Shown one piece after another: positions 56,594-63,901 of a stretch of 64,000 nucleotides of DNA. Position 1 is the first letter of the stretch, and each line of letters begins with the position of its first letter. This DNA is from Paracoccus methylarcula (GTDB lineage: Bacteria; Pseudomonadota; Alphaproteobacteria; Rhodobacterales; Rhodobacteraceae), in assembly GCF_003007735.2 (NCBI RefSeq), contig NZ_PXNQ02000004.1, forward strand, positions 236,316-300,315, read 5' to 3'. The notes under the pieces were generated by a model. The model had not been told where the DNA came from and made no database searches. It worked only from the letters and a program-made list of their open reading frames with translations. A program made the translations under genes and the position numbers.

Positions 56594-56878
56594 ATGACTC
56601 AGGTATCCGATATCACGACTGCCCATGTATGCGACGCGATTGGTCGATCGACCATCGCTCGTTCTCTTGGCGTAAAAGTCACTGCGGTAAGCAATGCTGT
56701 GACGGACGGCAAGTTTCCGGCAAGATGGTTTCTGGTCATCAATAAGCTTTGCGAAGGTGCTGGCATGCCGTGTCCAGATCGCCTGTTCAGCTTTGTTGGT
56801 GCGGATGCGGTGGGTCGGCAAATATCCAACCAAAGCGAGACCTCCCATGAACAGTCCCAAGATACGGACGCAGCCTGA
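56594..56878 (+). CDS. Cro/YdaS-like DNA-binding protein
   Basis: This 94-residue protein has an early HTH (TTAHVCDAIGRSTIARSLGV, then KVTAVSNAVTDGKFPARWF), similar in plan to YdaS/Cro proteins. The position opposite the repressor gene supports a Cro role. No ribosome binding site fits between the predicted -10 and the ATG, so the message may be leaderless. It overlaps the next gene by 32 bases. Confidence 0.72.
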   Translation: MTQVSDITTAHVCDAIGRSTIARSLGVKVTAVSNAVTDGKFPARWFLVINKLCEGAGMPCPDRLFSFVGADAVGRQISNQSETSHEQSQDTDAA

Positions 56879-57176
56879 CACGCTGCCCGATCCAATGTCC
56901 CATGCCAATGCGTTCGACGGACGTGGCCGCAGCGCTGCCTCGGCCCGACGCGCCCATGTTCACGCGCATCATCCCGACCGCAGGGACTTCCTGCGCCGCT
57001 GGTCACTGCTGATGATCGCCAGCTTCCGTTGCCGCGAGGCCTGCGCCGTCCATTTCGGCGTGACCTTTCAGACGGCCTGCAACTGGTTCGACGGCTTCAA
57101 TGCGCCCTACGGCCAGCATGTCGACTACGCGGTCGAGACTCTGCCGCGCTACGCGGAAATCATGAGGGGGAAGTGA
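56847..57176 (+). CDS. hypothetical DNA-binding-like protein, 109 residues
   Basis: The gene starts at ATG 56847. The N-terminus is polar and histidine-rich (ARRAHVHAHHPDRRDFLRRW). The C-terminal half (REACAVHFGVTFQTACNWFD) looks like an HTH and resembles small phage CII-like or transposase-like HTH proteins. Its stop overlaps the next start (TGATG). Confidence 0.62.
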   Translation: MNSPKIRTQPDTLPDPMSHANAFDGRGRSAASARRAHVHAHHPDRRDFLRRWSLLMIASFRCREACAVHFGVTFQTACNWFDGFNAPYGQHVDYAVETLPRYAEIMRGK

Positions 57177-57646
57177 TGAAAAACCACGCAACGGAATCCG
57201 AAATGCCCAAGCTAGCCAAGCCCGCTGAAACCGATGCCGCTGTTCGTCAAATGAACGAATACGATAGTGGTCCCTACAGCTGGAAGCGCATGCAGCCTGA
57301 GGCAATAACTGAGCATCCTATCACTGAAAGTGATGCCCGTACGATTTGCAGGTCCTATGTCGGGATGGGGTGCGAGGCGAGATTCCGTCAACGCCATATC
57401 CACGAAAACTTCAGGAGATGCCGCGAAGCCTGGTGGGATTGCCTGCGGGCAGCAAGCGCACCGGAAGTACGGCTATCCTGTGAGCGCATGATCAACAACA
57501 TCAATTTGGCCCTAGGGCTTCACCTTCACGATCAGGGCGCGGAGCTGGCCCGGCGGAACCATGAGCAGCGTGAACGTGAGAAAGAAGCGTCTCATCGTGC
57601 CGCAGTAGAAGCCGCCGAGGCGGCGGCTATCGATCGCTGGCGCTGA
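57176..57646 (+). CDS. hypothetical protein, 156 residues
   Basis: The product starts MKNHATESEMPKLAKPAETD and contains a cysteine/arginine-rich central part (RTICRSYVGMGCEARFRQRH) and a charged helical tail (NHEQREREKEASHRAAVEAA). It is the third gene of the early rightward operon. It converges with the following minus-strand gene, two bases between stops. Family not recognised. Confidence 0.65.
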   Translation: MKNHATESEMPKLAKPAETDAAVRQMNEYDSGPYSWKRMQPEAITEHPITESDARTICRSYVGMGCEARFRQRHIHENFRRCREAWWDCLRAASAPEVRLSCERMINNINLALGLHLHDQGAELARRNHEQREREKEASHRAAVEAAEAAAIDRWR

Positions 57647-57648
57647 GG

Positions 57649-57966
57649 TCAGGCTTTGTCCATGAACGTGTCCTTGATGAACTCGATTGTCTGCCCGAGA
57701 TCGGTTTTCGCCCGGTACTCTCTGTCTGGCGTCATGTTGTTTTCCGGGTCTTTATCGATGTCCCTGATCAGCTTCATCAGATCCTTGTATATGGCCGGGC
57801 GCAATTCGGAATCCTTCCGTACCGCCAAGGCCATCATTGCGACAACGACATGTTCCAGAGTCTCGACGCGGTCTGCAAGTTCCTCAAACGCTTCGTCTCG
57901 TTCTTGGATGATCAGTCGGCCTCTGTTTTCTTCATTCCCGGTTTCGGGACTATCCATAGGTGCCAT
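57649..57966 (-). CDS. hypothetical coiled-coil protein, 105 residues
   Basis: The gene is on the minus strand inside the rightward half of the element. GGAG precedes ATG 57966. The protein has a likely coiled coil (ERDEAFEELADRVETLEHVV) and an acidic C-terminal part with DIDKDPENNMTPDREYRAKT. Being alone and divergent from the leader region suggests an own promoter, as for accessory genes or morons. Function unknown. Confidence 0.65.
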   Translation of the reverse strand: MAPMDSPETGNEENRGRLIIQERDEAFEELADRVETLEHVVVAMMALAVRKDSELRPAIYKDLMKLIRDIDKDPENNMTPDREYRAKTDLGQTIEFIKDTFMDKA

Positions 57967-58058
57967 GTTTTCTCCTTGCGTGGCATCTGGCGAATCAGTG
58001 GGTGCTACTTCTGATTCGCACTGGCGCTACCGTTTGCTAGGTGCGGTAGCTTCACCTC

Positions 58059-58111
58059 GGGGGAGCCTCACGGCAATAAGGCTCCCCCGCACATCCAGCT
58101 ATGCGCGGGGG
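58059..58111 (+). promoter_or_regulatory. two competing hairpins (attenuator-like)
   Basis: GGGGGAGCC (58059-58067) pairs with GGCTCCCCC (58080-58088). The same CCCCC run, extended as CCCCCGC (58084-58090), can instead pair with GCGGGGG (58105-58111). Only one stem can form at a time, as in attenuators and riboswitch-like leaders. Confidence 0.5.
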
Positions 58112-58436
58112 CCAAGCGATCGCAAGGTGGGTAAGCCGCCGAAGCACCGCATTCTCGACGGAATCGCCGCCAGTATCCCGAAATATCGGGACTTGACTCT
58201 GATGCGATGTGTCGGGGTGCCGTCATGACTTTCGGGCTTTCAGGTTGCCCGGGGCGGGGAGACGGTTGGGTCGCAGAACCTGTTCGTCCACTCGCCACGG
58301 TTCCGGCCGCCTCGGGCGGGACTTGTTCTGGGACCGTGGAACCTGCGGCTGGCCCGGCCGAGAGCCGCCTTATGGCGGCGGGGCAGAAGTTTCCATCGAT
58401 GTCGACATTGCCTGTTCGGCACCGATGACTTGGCGG

Positions 58437-58467
58437 GGCGAGCTGCTCGCCGCCCCGTCCTTTTATT
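58437..58467 (+). terminator. terminator-like hairpin inside the leader
   Basis: GGCGAGC-T-GCTCGCC is followed by GCCCCG and then TCCTTTTATT. The stem is short-looped and imperfect outside, but the T-rich tail supports termination upstream of the replication operon. Confidence 0.5.
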
Positions 58468-58504
58468 CGTGATCCGCACCGCCTCACCCACCACGGCGAT
58501 GCGA

Positions 58505-58555
58505 CCGCCCGGCCGCCATTCCTCCTCCCTTGGTGGCCGGGCGGAGATAGGAGGG
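58505..58555 (+). promoter_or_regulatory. hairpin with anti-Shine-Dalgarno loop before the replication operon
   Basis: A perfect ten-base stem CCGCCCGGCC / GGCCGGGCGG (58505-58514 with 58535-58544) encloses a loop containing CCTCCTCCC (58521-58529). That loop is complementary to the ribosome binding site AGGAGGG just downstream, before ATG 58563. It could block translation or act in trans like the CUCCUCCC-bearing RNAs of Rhodobacteraceae. Confidence 0.5.
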
Positions 58556-58562
58556 ACAGAGG

Positions 58563-58850
58563 ATGACCGCACAGCACCGCGTCAGCGCCAGGATGATCAC
58601 CATGGAACTCGCCATGAAGGCGCGCCAGGGCTTGCCTGACCCCGTGACGCTGGCCTCGGCGCTTTCGGCGGTCGGGCGCGCACTTGATGCAGGAGATCCG
58701 CTCGTGCGCGATCTCGACGAATTCGCCGAGCAGTTTCCGCGCTTTAGTCGTGACCCAGAACTTTTGAGCGATGCGGGCGAAAGGCTTTGGTCCTCGGTCG
58801 AGCGATCCACTTGGCCCCGGCCAATGTCGCGCTCCGATATCGAGGGCTGA
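58563..58850 (+). CDS. hypothetical protein, 95 residues, first gene of the replication operon
   Basis: The start ATG follows AGGAGGG. The product begins MTAQHRVSARMITMELAMKA. It is helical and acidic in the middle (VRDLDEFAEQFPRFSRDPEL). The next gene is three bases away. Not recognised. Confidence 0.62.
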   Translation: MTAQHRVSARMITMELAMKARQGLPDPVTLASALSAVGRALDAGDPLVRDLDEFAEQFPRFSRDPELLSDAGERLWSSVERSTWPRPMSRSDIEG

Positions 58851-58853
58851 CCC

Positions 58854-59144
58854 ATGAAGCTTTCCCACTATGACCGAACGATGATCCACGGGCTGGAGCT
58901 GATGAGCCGCACGCCGCTGATCGCAGAACCCGAAAATCACAAGATGATGGTCCGGATCCTCGAAATCGCCGCCGAGCGCTCCTCGGCCTACCCGGAGCTG
59001 CAGCCGCTTGTCCGGGAGGTAAAGCGGATCAGCGACAATCTCGGCCCGCATGTGAGTATCGAATATCCGCTGAAACTGGCGATGAACGAATTCGACCGGA
59101 TGTGCATGGCCCTGCATTGGGATGCGGCGAAGGGGGCGCGATGA
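58854..59144 (+). CDS. hypothetical protein, 96 residues
   Basis: The product begins MKLSHYDRTMIHGLELMSRT and is all-helical, with a charged centre (MMVRILEIAAERSSAYPELQ). It overlaps the next gene by ATGA. The compact operon placement before the primase suggests a replication accessory. No family is recognised. Confidence 0.62.
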   Translation: MKLSHYDRTMIHGLELMSRTPLIAEPENHKMMVRILEIAAERSSAYPELQPLVREVKRISDNLGPHVSIEYPLKLAMNEFDRMCMALHWDAAKGAR

Positions 59145-59485
59145 CGGAGTTCCTGACCCCGGCGCGCCATGACGCCAGCAAGCATTACCACGACCCCTAT
59201 ACGGAATCCGGTGCCCGCAGCGTGCTGCGCCGGTTTCGCGCGGAGATGTTGCAGATGCTCGCCTTGATGGCGCGCAACAGCGCGGAATTCCAGGCAGGCA
59301 AGACATTCCTGGCCCAATCTCCCCTGCGCCGCAAACCTCATGTCGCAGCGGCCATGAAAACCCTCGGATGGGTCGAAGAGGTCCCTTCGGCGAATGGGGC
59401 CTGCGCCCTGGTGCTGACTGATCGCGGCCATCGCCAGATCGCCAATGCCCGGGCCATGGGATGGATGGAGTCTTCCGATGACTGA
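59141..59485 (+). CDS. hypothetical winged-helix-like protein, 114 residues
   Basis: The product starts MTEFLTPARHDASKHYHDPY. It contains helices (LRRFRAEMLQMLALMARNSA) and a C-terminal wing-like ALVLTDRGHRQIANARAMGW, as seen in small DNA-binding proteins. Its 3' end overlaps the primase start by eight bases. Confidence 0.62.
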   Translation: MTEFLTPARHDASKHYHDPYTESGARSVLRRFRAEMLQMLALMARNSAEFQAGKTFLAQSPLRRKPHVAAAMKTLGWVEEVPSANGACALVLTDRGHRQIANARAMGWMESSDD

Positions 59486-60610
59486 TCCCGATCCCCGCAT
59501 CGATGAGGCGCATGCCGTCCCGATGGCGGAGCTGGTCGATCGGCTGCAGATAAGTGGCCTGGTCAAGACCGCCGGTGAACTGGTCGGTCCGTGCCCCGGC
59601 TGTGGTGGCCGGGATCGCTTCGGGATCAACCTCTCGAAACAGATATTCAACTGCCGGGGCTGCGGCGCGAAGGGCGATCAGATCGCCCTGGTGCAGCTGG
59701 CGCTCGGTATGGGATTTCCGGAGGCGCTGGACTGGCTGATCGGCCCCCGGCAGGAATTGACGTCGGTGCAGCTGGCCGAACAGCGCCGGCGGAGGGAGGC
59801 AGCGGACCGGCAGCGCCGCGCCAGCGAGGAAAAGGCCCGCGCCCGTTCGATCCGCGCCGCCCGGGATCTCTTCTTCGCAGCCCGGCCCGCCGAAGGAAGC
59901 ATGCTGCGCGATTACCTGACCCTGCGCGGTATATCGCCGGAGTTGTTGCCGGTGCTGCCGCCCAGCATCCGCTTCGAGCCGGAGGCGAGATATACAATCC
60001 CGGCCGAGGGCGCGTGCGACAAGTGGCAGGTCTTGCATAGCGGCCCGGCGATGATCGCGGCGGTGGTCGACCCGGCCGGCCGGGTCACCGCCGTGCATCG
60101 CACCTGGCTGGACCTGTCGCAGCCGAAGGGCAAGCTGATCCTGCCCGATCCCCGCAAGGAGGGCGAAACCCTGCCCGCGAAGAAGGTCCTGGGTTCGAAG
60201 AAGGGCGGCGCGATCCGGCTGGCCTCGCCGCCGGAGGCGAGACTCATGGTGATGGGCGAGGGGCTGGAAACCACGTTTTCGGCGCAGGTCGCGAATGCCT
60301 ATCCGGAACCCGCCGCCTATTGGTGCGGGGTCGATCTCGGCAATATGGCCGGGCGACGCAAGCTCGGTCCCGGTCTCAAATATGCCGGCATTCCCGATAT
60401 GGAGGATGACCGGGCCTGGGTGCCGCCTGCTGGGTGCGCCGCCTGGTCTTCGTCCAGGACGGCGACAGCGACCGGCGGCTGACCCGGGCGAAGCTCGAGG
60501 CGGGCCTGCGCCGGGCGATGCTGCTGCGGCCCGGCCTTTCCGGCGCCATCGCCTATCCGGGCGATGGCAGGGACCTCAATGACATTCTGATGGGAAGCGA
60601 TGATGAATGA
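59478..60610 (+). pseudogene. Toprim/zinc-finger DNA primase, frame broken by one missing base near 60434
   Basis: The 377-residue product has an N-terminal zinc finger (CPGCGGRDRFGIN and FNCRGCGAKGDQI), as in P4-type and CHC2 primases. A linker with KKVLGSKKGGAIRLA and a Toprim domain (LMVMGEGLETTFSAQVANAY) follow. In the given sequence the frame runs into WSSSRTATATGG and a stop. Adding one G after GCTGGG restores VRRLVFVQDGDSDRRLTRAK and a stop at 60610 that overlaps the helicase start. It should lay RNA primers for the element's replication. Confidence 0.8.
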
Positions 60611-62435
60611 ACGCATCGACCAGGCGCGCGCGGCGCTGTCCAATACCGACGATATCGATCTGCCCGAAGGGATGACATTTGCGCAGGAGGCCCCGGAACT
60701 TCCCGAGGATTACGCCCCGCCACCGCCGCCACCGGATGATGGCGGGCAGGGCAGTGATGATCAGCCACCCAACCCGTTCGAAGCGGCCGCCAGGCAACCC
60801 CTGAACGATCTCGGCAATGGCAGGCGCTTCATCATCCATTTCGGCGAGGATATCCGCTATGTCTCGCAATATGGCTGGATAGTCTGGGACGGCAAGCGTT
60901 GGGAGCGGGATGCCGAGATCAGCCGGGGTGTATCTCCGCGGATTCGGAGCCTGGCGCAGCGCATGTCCGGGTTGATCGAGCAGGAGATCGACTACATCCA
61001 GCCATCGAAACGGGATCGGAACCTGCTCAATGAGGAGCGTGACCTGCGCAAACGCCGCATCGAGATCGAGGCCATGCCGGGCCATGCCGATGACGAGACG
61101 TTGATGGAGGAACTCTCCAATATCGCCGGCCGCTTGCGCGGCATCGATGCTGCCCTGAAATCCCATAAGACCATCATCGGGCGCCGTCTCACACATGCGA
61201 AGAATGCGGGCAATTCCGGTCCGATGACCAACATGGCGGCCGAAGCATCGGTCATGGTGGCGCATACCGTCGACGAGCTGGACCAGGGCGATCTGGACAT
61301 CAACACCCTGTCGGGCGTGCTGCGCTTCCGCCGGATTCCCCCGGACCCCGCCTCGGGCATGTCGGCCATGGCGGATTTCCAGCTCATTGCGCATGATCGA
61401 GCGCAATTGCTGACGAAGATCATGCCGGTCGAATATGATCCGGGCGCCAAATCTCCGCGTTTCGATGCGTTCCTCAAGGAAATTCAGCCCAATATCGAGA
61501 TGCGGCGCTTCCTGCAGCGCTGGTTCGCCCTGTCGATGACCGGACTGGACGTCCAGAAACTGGCCTTCTTCCATGGTGGCGGCGCGAATGGCAAATCGGT
61601 GCTGGTCGATCTCATCGCCCGGATGCTCGGTGACTATTCCGCCACGGCGAAGATCGAGTCGCTGACCGGCAAGAACAAGAAATCCGGCTCGGAATCCCAA
61701 CCCGATCTCATGCCGCTGATCAATTCGCGCATGGTCAGAACATCGGAGCCGGAGGAAGGCCAGCGGCTCCAGGAGGCCCTGGTCAAGGCCCTGACCGGCG
61801 GCGAGCCGATGATGATCCGCGACCTGTTCACGGGCATGATCACCTTCACGCCGTTCTTCAAGATCACCATCTCCGGCAACCATCTCCCCGATATCCGGGG
61901 CGGCGATGACGGCATCTGGCGCCGGGTCATGCTGGTGCAGTTCCCGGTCCAGATCCCGGAACACAAGCGGATCCCAAAAAAGGACATGGACGAGATCCTC
62001 TGGGCCGAGCGATCCGGGATCCTCAACTGGCTCATCGAGGGCCTGGTCGATTACCTGTCAGGCGGTCTGCAGGAGCCGCCAGAGGTGCTGGCGGCCACGG
62101 CCGATTACCGCAAGGATAGCGATCCGATCGGCACTTTCCTCGCCGATGCCACCGAGGTCACGGGTTATGAGGGGGATTTCCTGACCTCGCGCGAGCTGAT
62201 CGAGGCATTCAATTACTGGATCGAGGAGCGAGGCGAAACCAGATGGGGCAATCGCACGGTCTCGATGCGGCTCAAGGCGAAGGCCGAGTCCTGGCGTCAC
62301 CCGAATGGACAGAAGACATTCAGTCCGGCCAAGTCAGGAGTCACCGGATATCGGGGCATTCGCCTGACCGACGAGTTCGCGAGCCGGAAAAGATCGTCCG
62401 AGGCACAGGAGGCATGGAACTCATGGCCACGTTGA
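60600..62435 (+). CDS. phage/plasmid primase-helicase, P4 family
   Basis: This 611-residue protein has an SF3 helicase C-terminal half: Walker A FFHGGGANGKSVLVDLIARM near residue 323, SRMVRTSEPEEGQRLQEALV, motif C/sensor ITISGNHLPDIRGGDDGIWR near 420. A D5-type N-terminal region precedes it. The family includes the P4 alpha protein C-terminal domain and replicates satellite phages and small plasmids. The start overlaps the primase end. Alternative ATG at 60603. Confidence 0.9.
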   Translation: MMNERIDQARAALSNTDDIDLPEGMTFAQEAPELPEDYAPPPPPPDDGGQGSDDQPPNPFEAAARQPLNDLGNGRRFIIHFGEDIRYVSQYGWIVWDGKRWERDAEISRGVSPRIRSLAQRMSGLIEQEIDYIQPSKRDRNLLNEERDLRKRRIEIEAMPGHADDETLMEELSNIAGRLRGIDAALKSHKTIIGRRLTHAKNAGNSGPMTNMAAEASVMVAHTVDELDQGDLDINTLSGVLRFRRIPPDPASGMSAMADFQLIAHDRAQLLTKIMPVEYDPGAKSPRFDAFLKEIQPNIEMRRFLQRWFALSMTGLDVQKLAFFHGGGANGKSVLVDLIARMLGDYSATAKIESLTGKNKKSGSESQPDLMPLINSRMVRTSEPEEGQRLQEALVKALTGGEPMMIRDLFTGMITFTPFFKITISGNHLPDIRGGDDGIWRRVMLVQFPVQIPEHKRIPKKDMDEILWAERSGILNWLIEGLVDYLSGGLQEPPEVLAATADYRKDSDPIGTFLADATEVTGYEGDFLTSRELIEAFNYWIEERGETRWGNRTVSMRLKAKAESWRHPNGQKTFSPAKSGVTGYRGIRLTDEFASRKRSSEAQEAWNSWPR

Positions 62436-62581
62436 CCCCGCACCCCGGCTTCATTTCCACATCGATCTGGCGGGCCTGCGGGCCCGTCACGCATGTCGGG
62501 GCACCGGTGTTGGGCCGGACGGGCGTGAAGCCTGCGGGCGGCGGGCGTGAGACCGTGCCGGGGTCTGGGGTGCCACCATGA
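62423..62581 (+). CDS. possible small protein, 52 residues
   Basis: AGGAGG at 62407-62412 is well spaced from ATG 62423, inside the helicase 3' end in another frame. The product (MATLTPHPGFISTSIWRACG onward) is proline/glycine-rich and has no known motif. It may be a real coupled small gene or a chance frame. Confidence 0.35.
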   Translation: MATLTPHPGFISTSIWRACGPVTHVGAPVLGRTGVKPAGGGRETVPGSGVPP

Positions 62582-62610
62582 ATGATATCAATGAGTTGAA
62601 GGCATTTTTT

Positions 62611-62830
62611 GGGCTTGAGGGCCTGACGGGTCTGAAAATCCAAGGTATGTGCGCGCGCGTATATTCGAGGGGGCAGGGGGGAACCGTTTCCCCGCATAGG
62701 TTTCAATTTCAAGCCCTTCGGACCCTCAAGCCCAAAAAAGAGATGTAACCCCTTGATAACAAACAACCGAATTGCGTGATTTCCGGGAAATCTCAAACCC
62801 AACTCCTTCTATCTCAAGCCCGTCAAGCCC
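62611..62830. repeat. iteron cluster, candidate replication origin
   Basis: An eight-base unit TCAAGCCC or its complement appears nine times with at most two changes. Three tandem copies lie on the minus strand (GGGCTTGA 62611, GGGCCTGA 62619, GGGTCTGA 62628). Six lie on the plus strand (62709, 62718 as TCGGACCC, 62726, 62793 as TCAAACCC, 62814 and 62823). The inner blocks make a 33-base imperfect inverted repeat around a GCGCGCGC/TATATT stretch. It lies directly after the primase-helicase gene. Confidence 0.65.
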
Positions 62831-62863
62831 ACCGAAAACAATCTGAACACAAAGGATAGTATA

Positions 62864-63640
62864 TTGGCAGATAAGGGGCACCAATTGTTGAGCGCAGGCC
62901 GTGAAACGGCAATCGTCTACAGGGATCGGCGCGGCATCGGGGCCGAGGCGGATATCGCGAAACGGGCCGAGGCCGAGGCGAATCGCCTCCAGGCGATCAA
63001 GAATGCCGCCGCAATACCTGAATCTTGGGATTGCGGCCCCGATATCGCCCCGGCCCCGGCGCGCGGCGGCATCGCGCGGGAAGAGAATATCGAATTGCTG
63101 CCGGTCGGGGCCGAACAATGGATGCGCGCGCATCGCGGCTATGGTGGCCGCAAGGCCATTCGCGGAGCCGATGTATTCGATGCGATGATCGCGGCGGCGC
63201 TCAGGACCAAGCGGGATATTCCGCTGCAGCCCGGGCAGATCGCCATGGGCCGTCATTACCGCGACCTGGATGAATGGCTGTCTGCCGACGGCACCCGATT
63301 GTCACGGCTCGAGAGTTCCTTCGGCTCCGGCGGTAATGGCAACTGGATGGACCGGCGGCTGCAGCTTTCCAATGAACTGAGCGGCATTCGTCGCCGGATC
63401 GGCACGGCACCCGCCTTGCAGGTCCGCCGCATCCGACCCTCGCAACGCGGCGCCGATCAGCGCGGCTTGTTCACCTCGCGCGATCTCGTGGACATGGTCT
63501 GTCTCCAGGACTGCAGCATCAAGCAGGTCCTCGATCACTTCGGATGGCAGACCAATGGCCGCAACAGCAAAGCCGCCCTGGAGGCGCTCAGGGCCACGCT
63601 GGACCGCATGATCGGATATCGGGACGAAAAAAGCCCTTGA
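62864..63640 (+). CDS. hypothetical protein, 258 residues
   Basis: The gene begins at TTG 62864 with AAAGGAT upstream. No ATG fits. It starts after the iterons. The protein is arginine-rich and helical (AEADIAKRAEAEANRLQAIK), with a central part RAHRGYGGRKAIRGADVFDA and a C-terminal HTH-like LVDMVCLQDCSIKQVLDHFG. It could bind DNA, for instance the iterons or a late promoter, but no family is recognised. Confidence 0.65.
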   Translation: MADKGHQLLSAGRETAIVYRDRRGIGAEADIAKRAEAEANRLQAIKNAAAIPESWDCGPDIAPAPARGGIAREENIELLPVGAEQWMRAHRGYGGRKAIRGADVFDAMIAAALRTKRDIPLQPGQIAMGRHYRDLDEWLSADGTRLSRLESSFGSGGNGNWMDRRLQLSNELSGIRRRIGTAPALQVRRIRPSQRGADQRGLFTSRDLVDMVCLQDCSIKQVLDHFGWQTNGRNSKAALEALRATLDRMIGYRDEKSP

Positions 63641-63687
63641 CCGCTTATGGCGCTCTGTGCGAATCACATGGATAGTATCAAGACGTG

Positions 63688-63722
63688 CGCCCGCAGGGAT
63701 CATCCCCTCGCGGGCGTTCTTC
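63688..63722 (+). terminator. terminator at the right end of the element
   Basis: CGCCCGC and GCGGGCG pair across AGGGATCATCCCCTC, which itself can extend the stem, and TTCTTC follows. It is 47 bases after the last rightward stop. Confidence 0.7.
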
Positions 63723-63901
63723 GCTCCAGAATGCCAGGATGTCAGGGAAGCTGCCACACTCCATACTTGTAGTTTCGATCCGCCTTGCAGGCTGGTCACC
63801 AGCTTTGGGTAGGTAATCTTACACATCTGCTTTTCCTTGACCGTGTTCACAGATGCACAGCTAATGTCGTCGGTTACAGTTGCATTGCGAAAAATCGGAG
63901 C
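63723..63901. other. gap between the element and the RTX gene
   Basis: I see no gene. The right attachment site should lie here or further right, but no repeat of the left junction was found by eye. Confidence 0.3.

Larger units (their letters stand above)
57967..58562 (+). other. 596-base non-coding leader with several hairpins
   Basis: I see no convincing gene here. Structures in order are: GCTACCG-N11-CGGTAGC (58026-58050), a pair of mutually exclusive GC stems (58059-58111), a terminator-like hairpin (58437-58467) and a ten-base stem whose loop carries CCTCCTCCC (58505-58544). The block lies directly before the replication operon and may produce a regulatory RNA. Confidence 0.5.
51406..63722. 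mobile_element. integrative element with P4-type replication module (satellite-like)
   Basis: The region runs from the integrase to the terminator after the last rightward gene. It contains a tyrosine recombinase, about ten short leftward genes, a repressor/Cro-like switch, a rightward replication operon (Toprim primase, P4-type primase-helicase) and an iteron cluster. No head, tail, portal, terminase, lysis or conjugation gene is seen. The right boundary is inferred from the terminator and the following RTX gene. No flanking direct repeat was found by eye. Confidence 0.65.

Noticed and set aside
58207..58428. Possible 73-residue gene in the element's leader
   Set aside because: No ribosome binding site and a low-complexity Gly/Ala/Pro product. 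The stretch is better explained as structured non-coding leader.
63302..63850. Minus-strand frame running from the right junction into the 258-residue gene
   Set aside because: Most of it is antisense to a better supported plus-strand gene and it has no recognisable domain.
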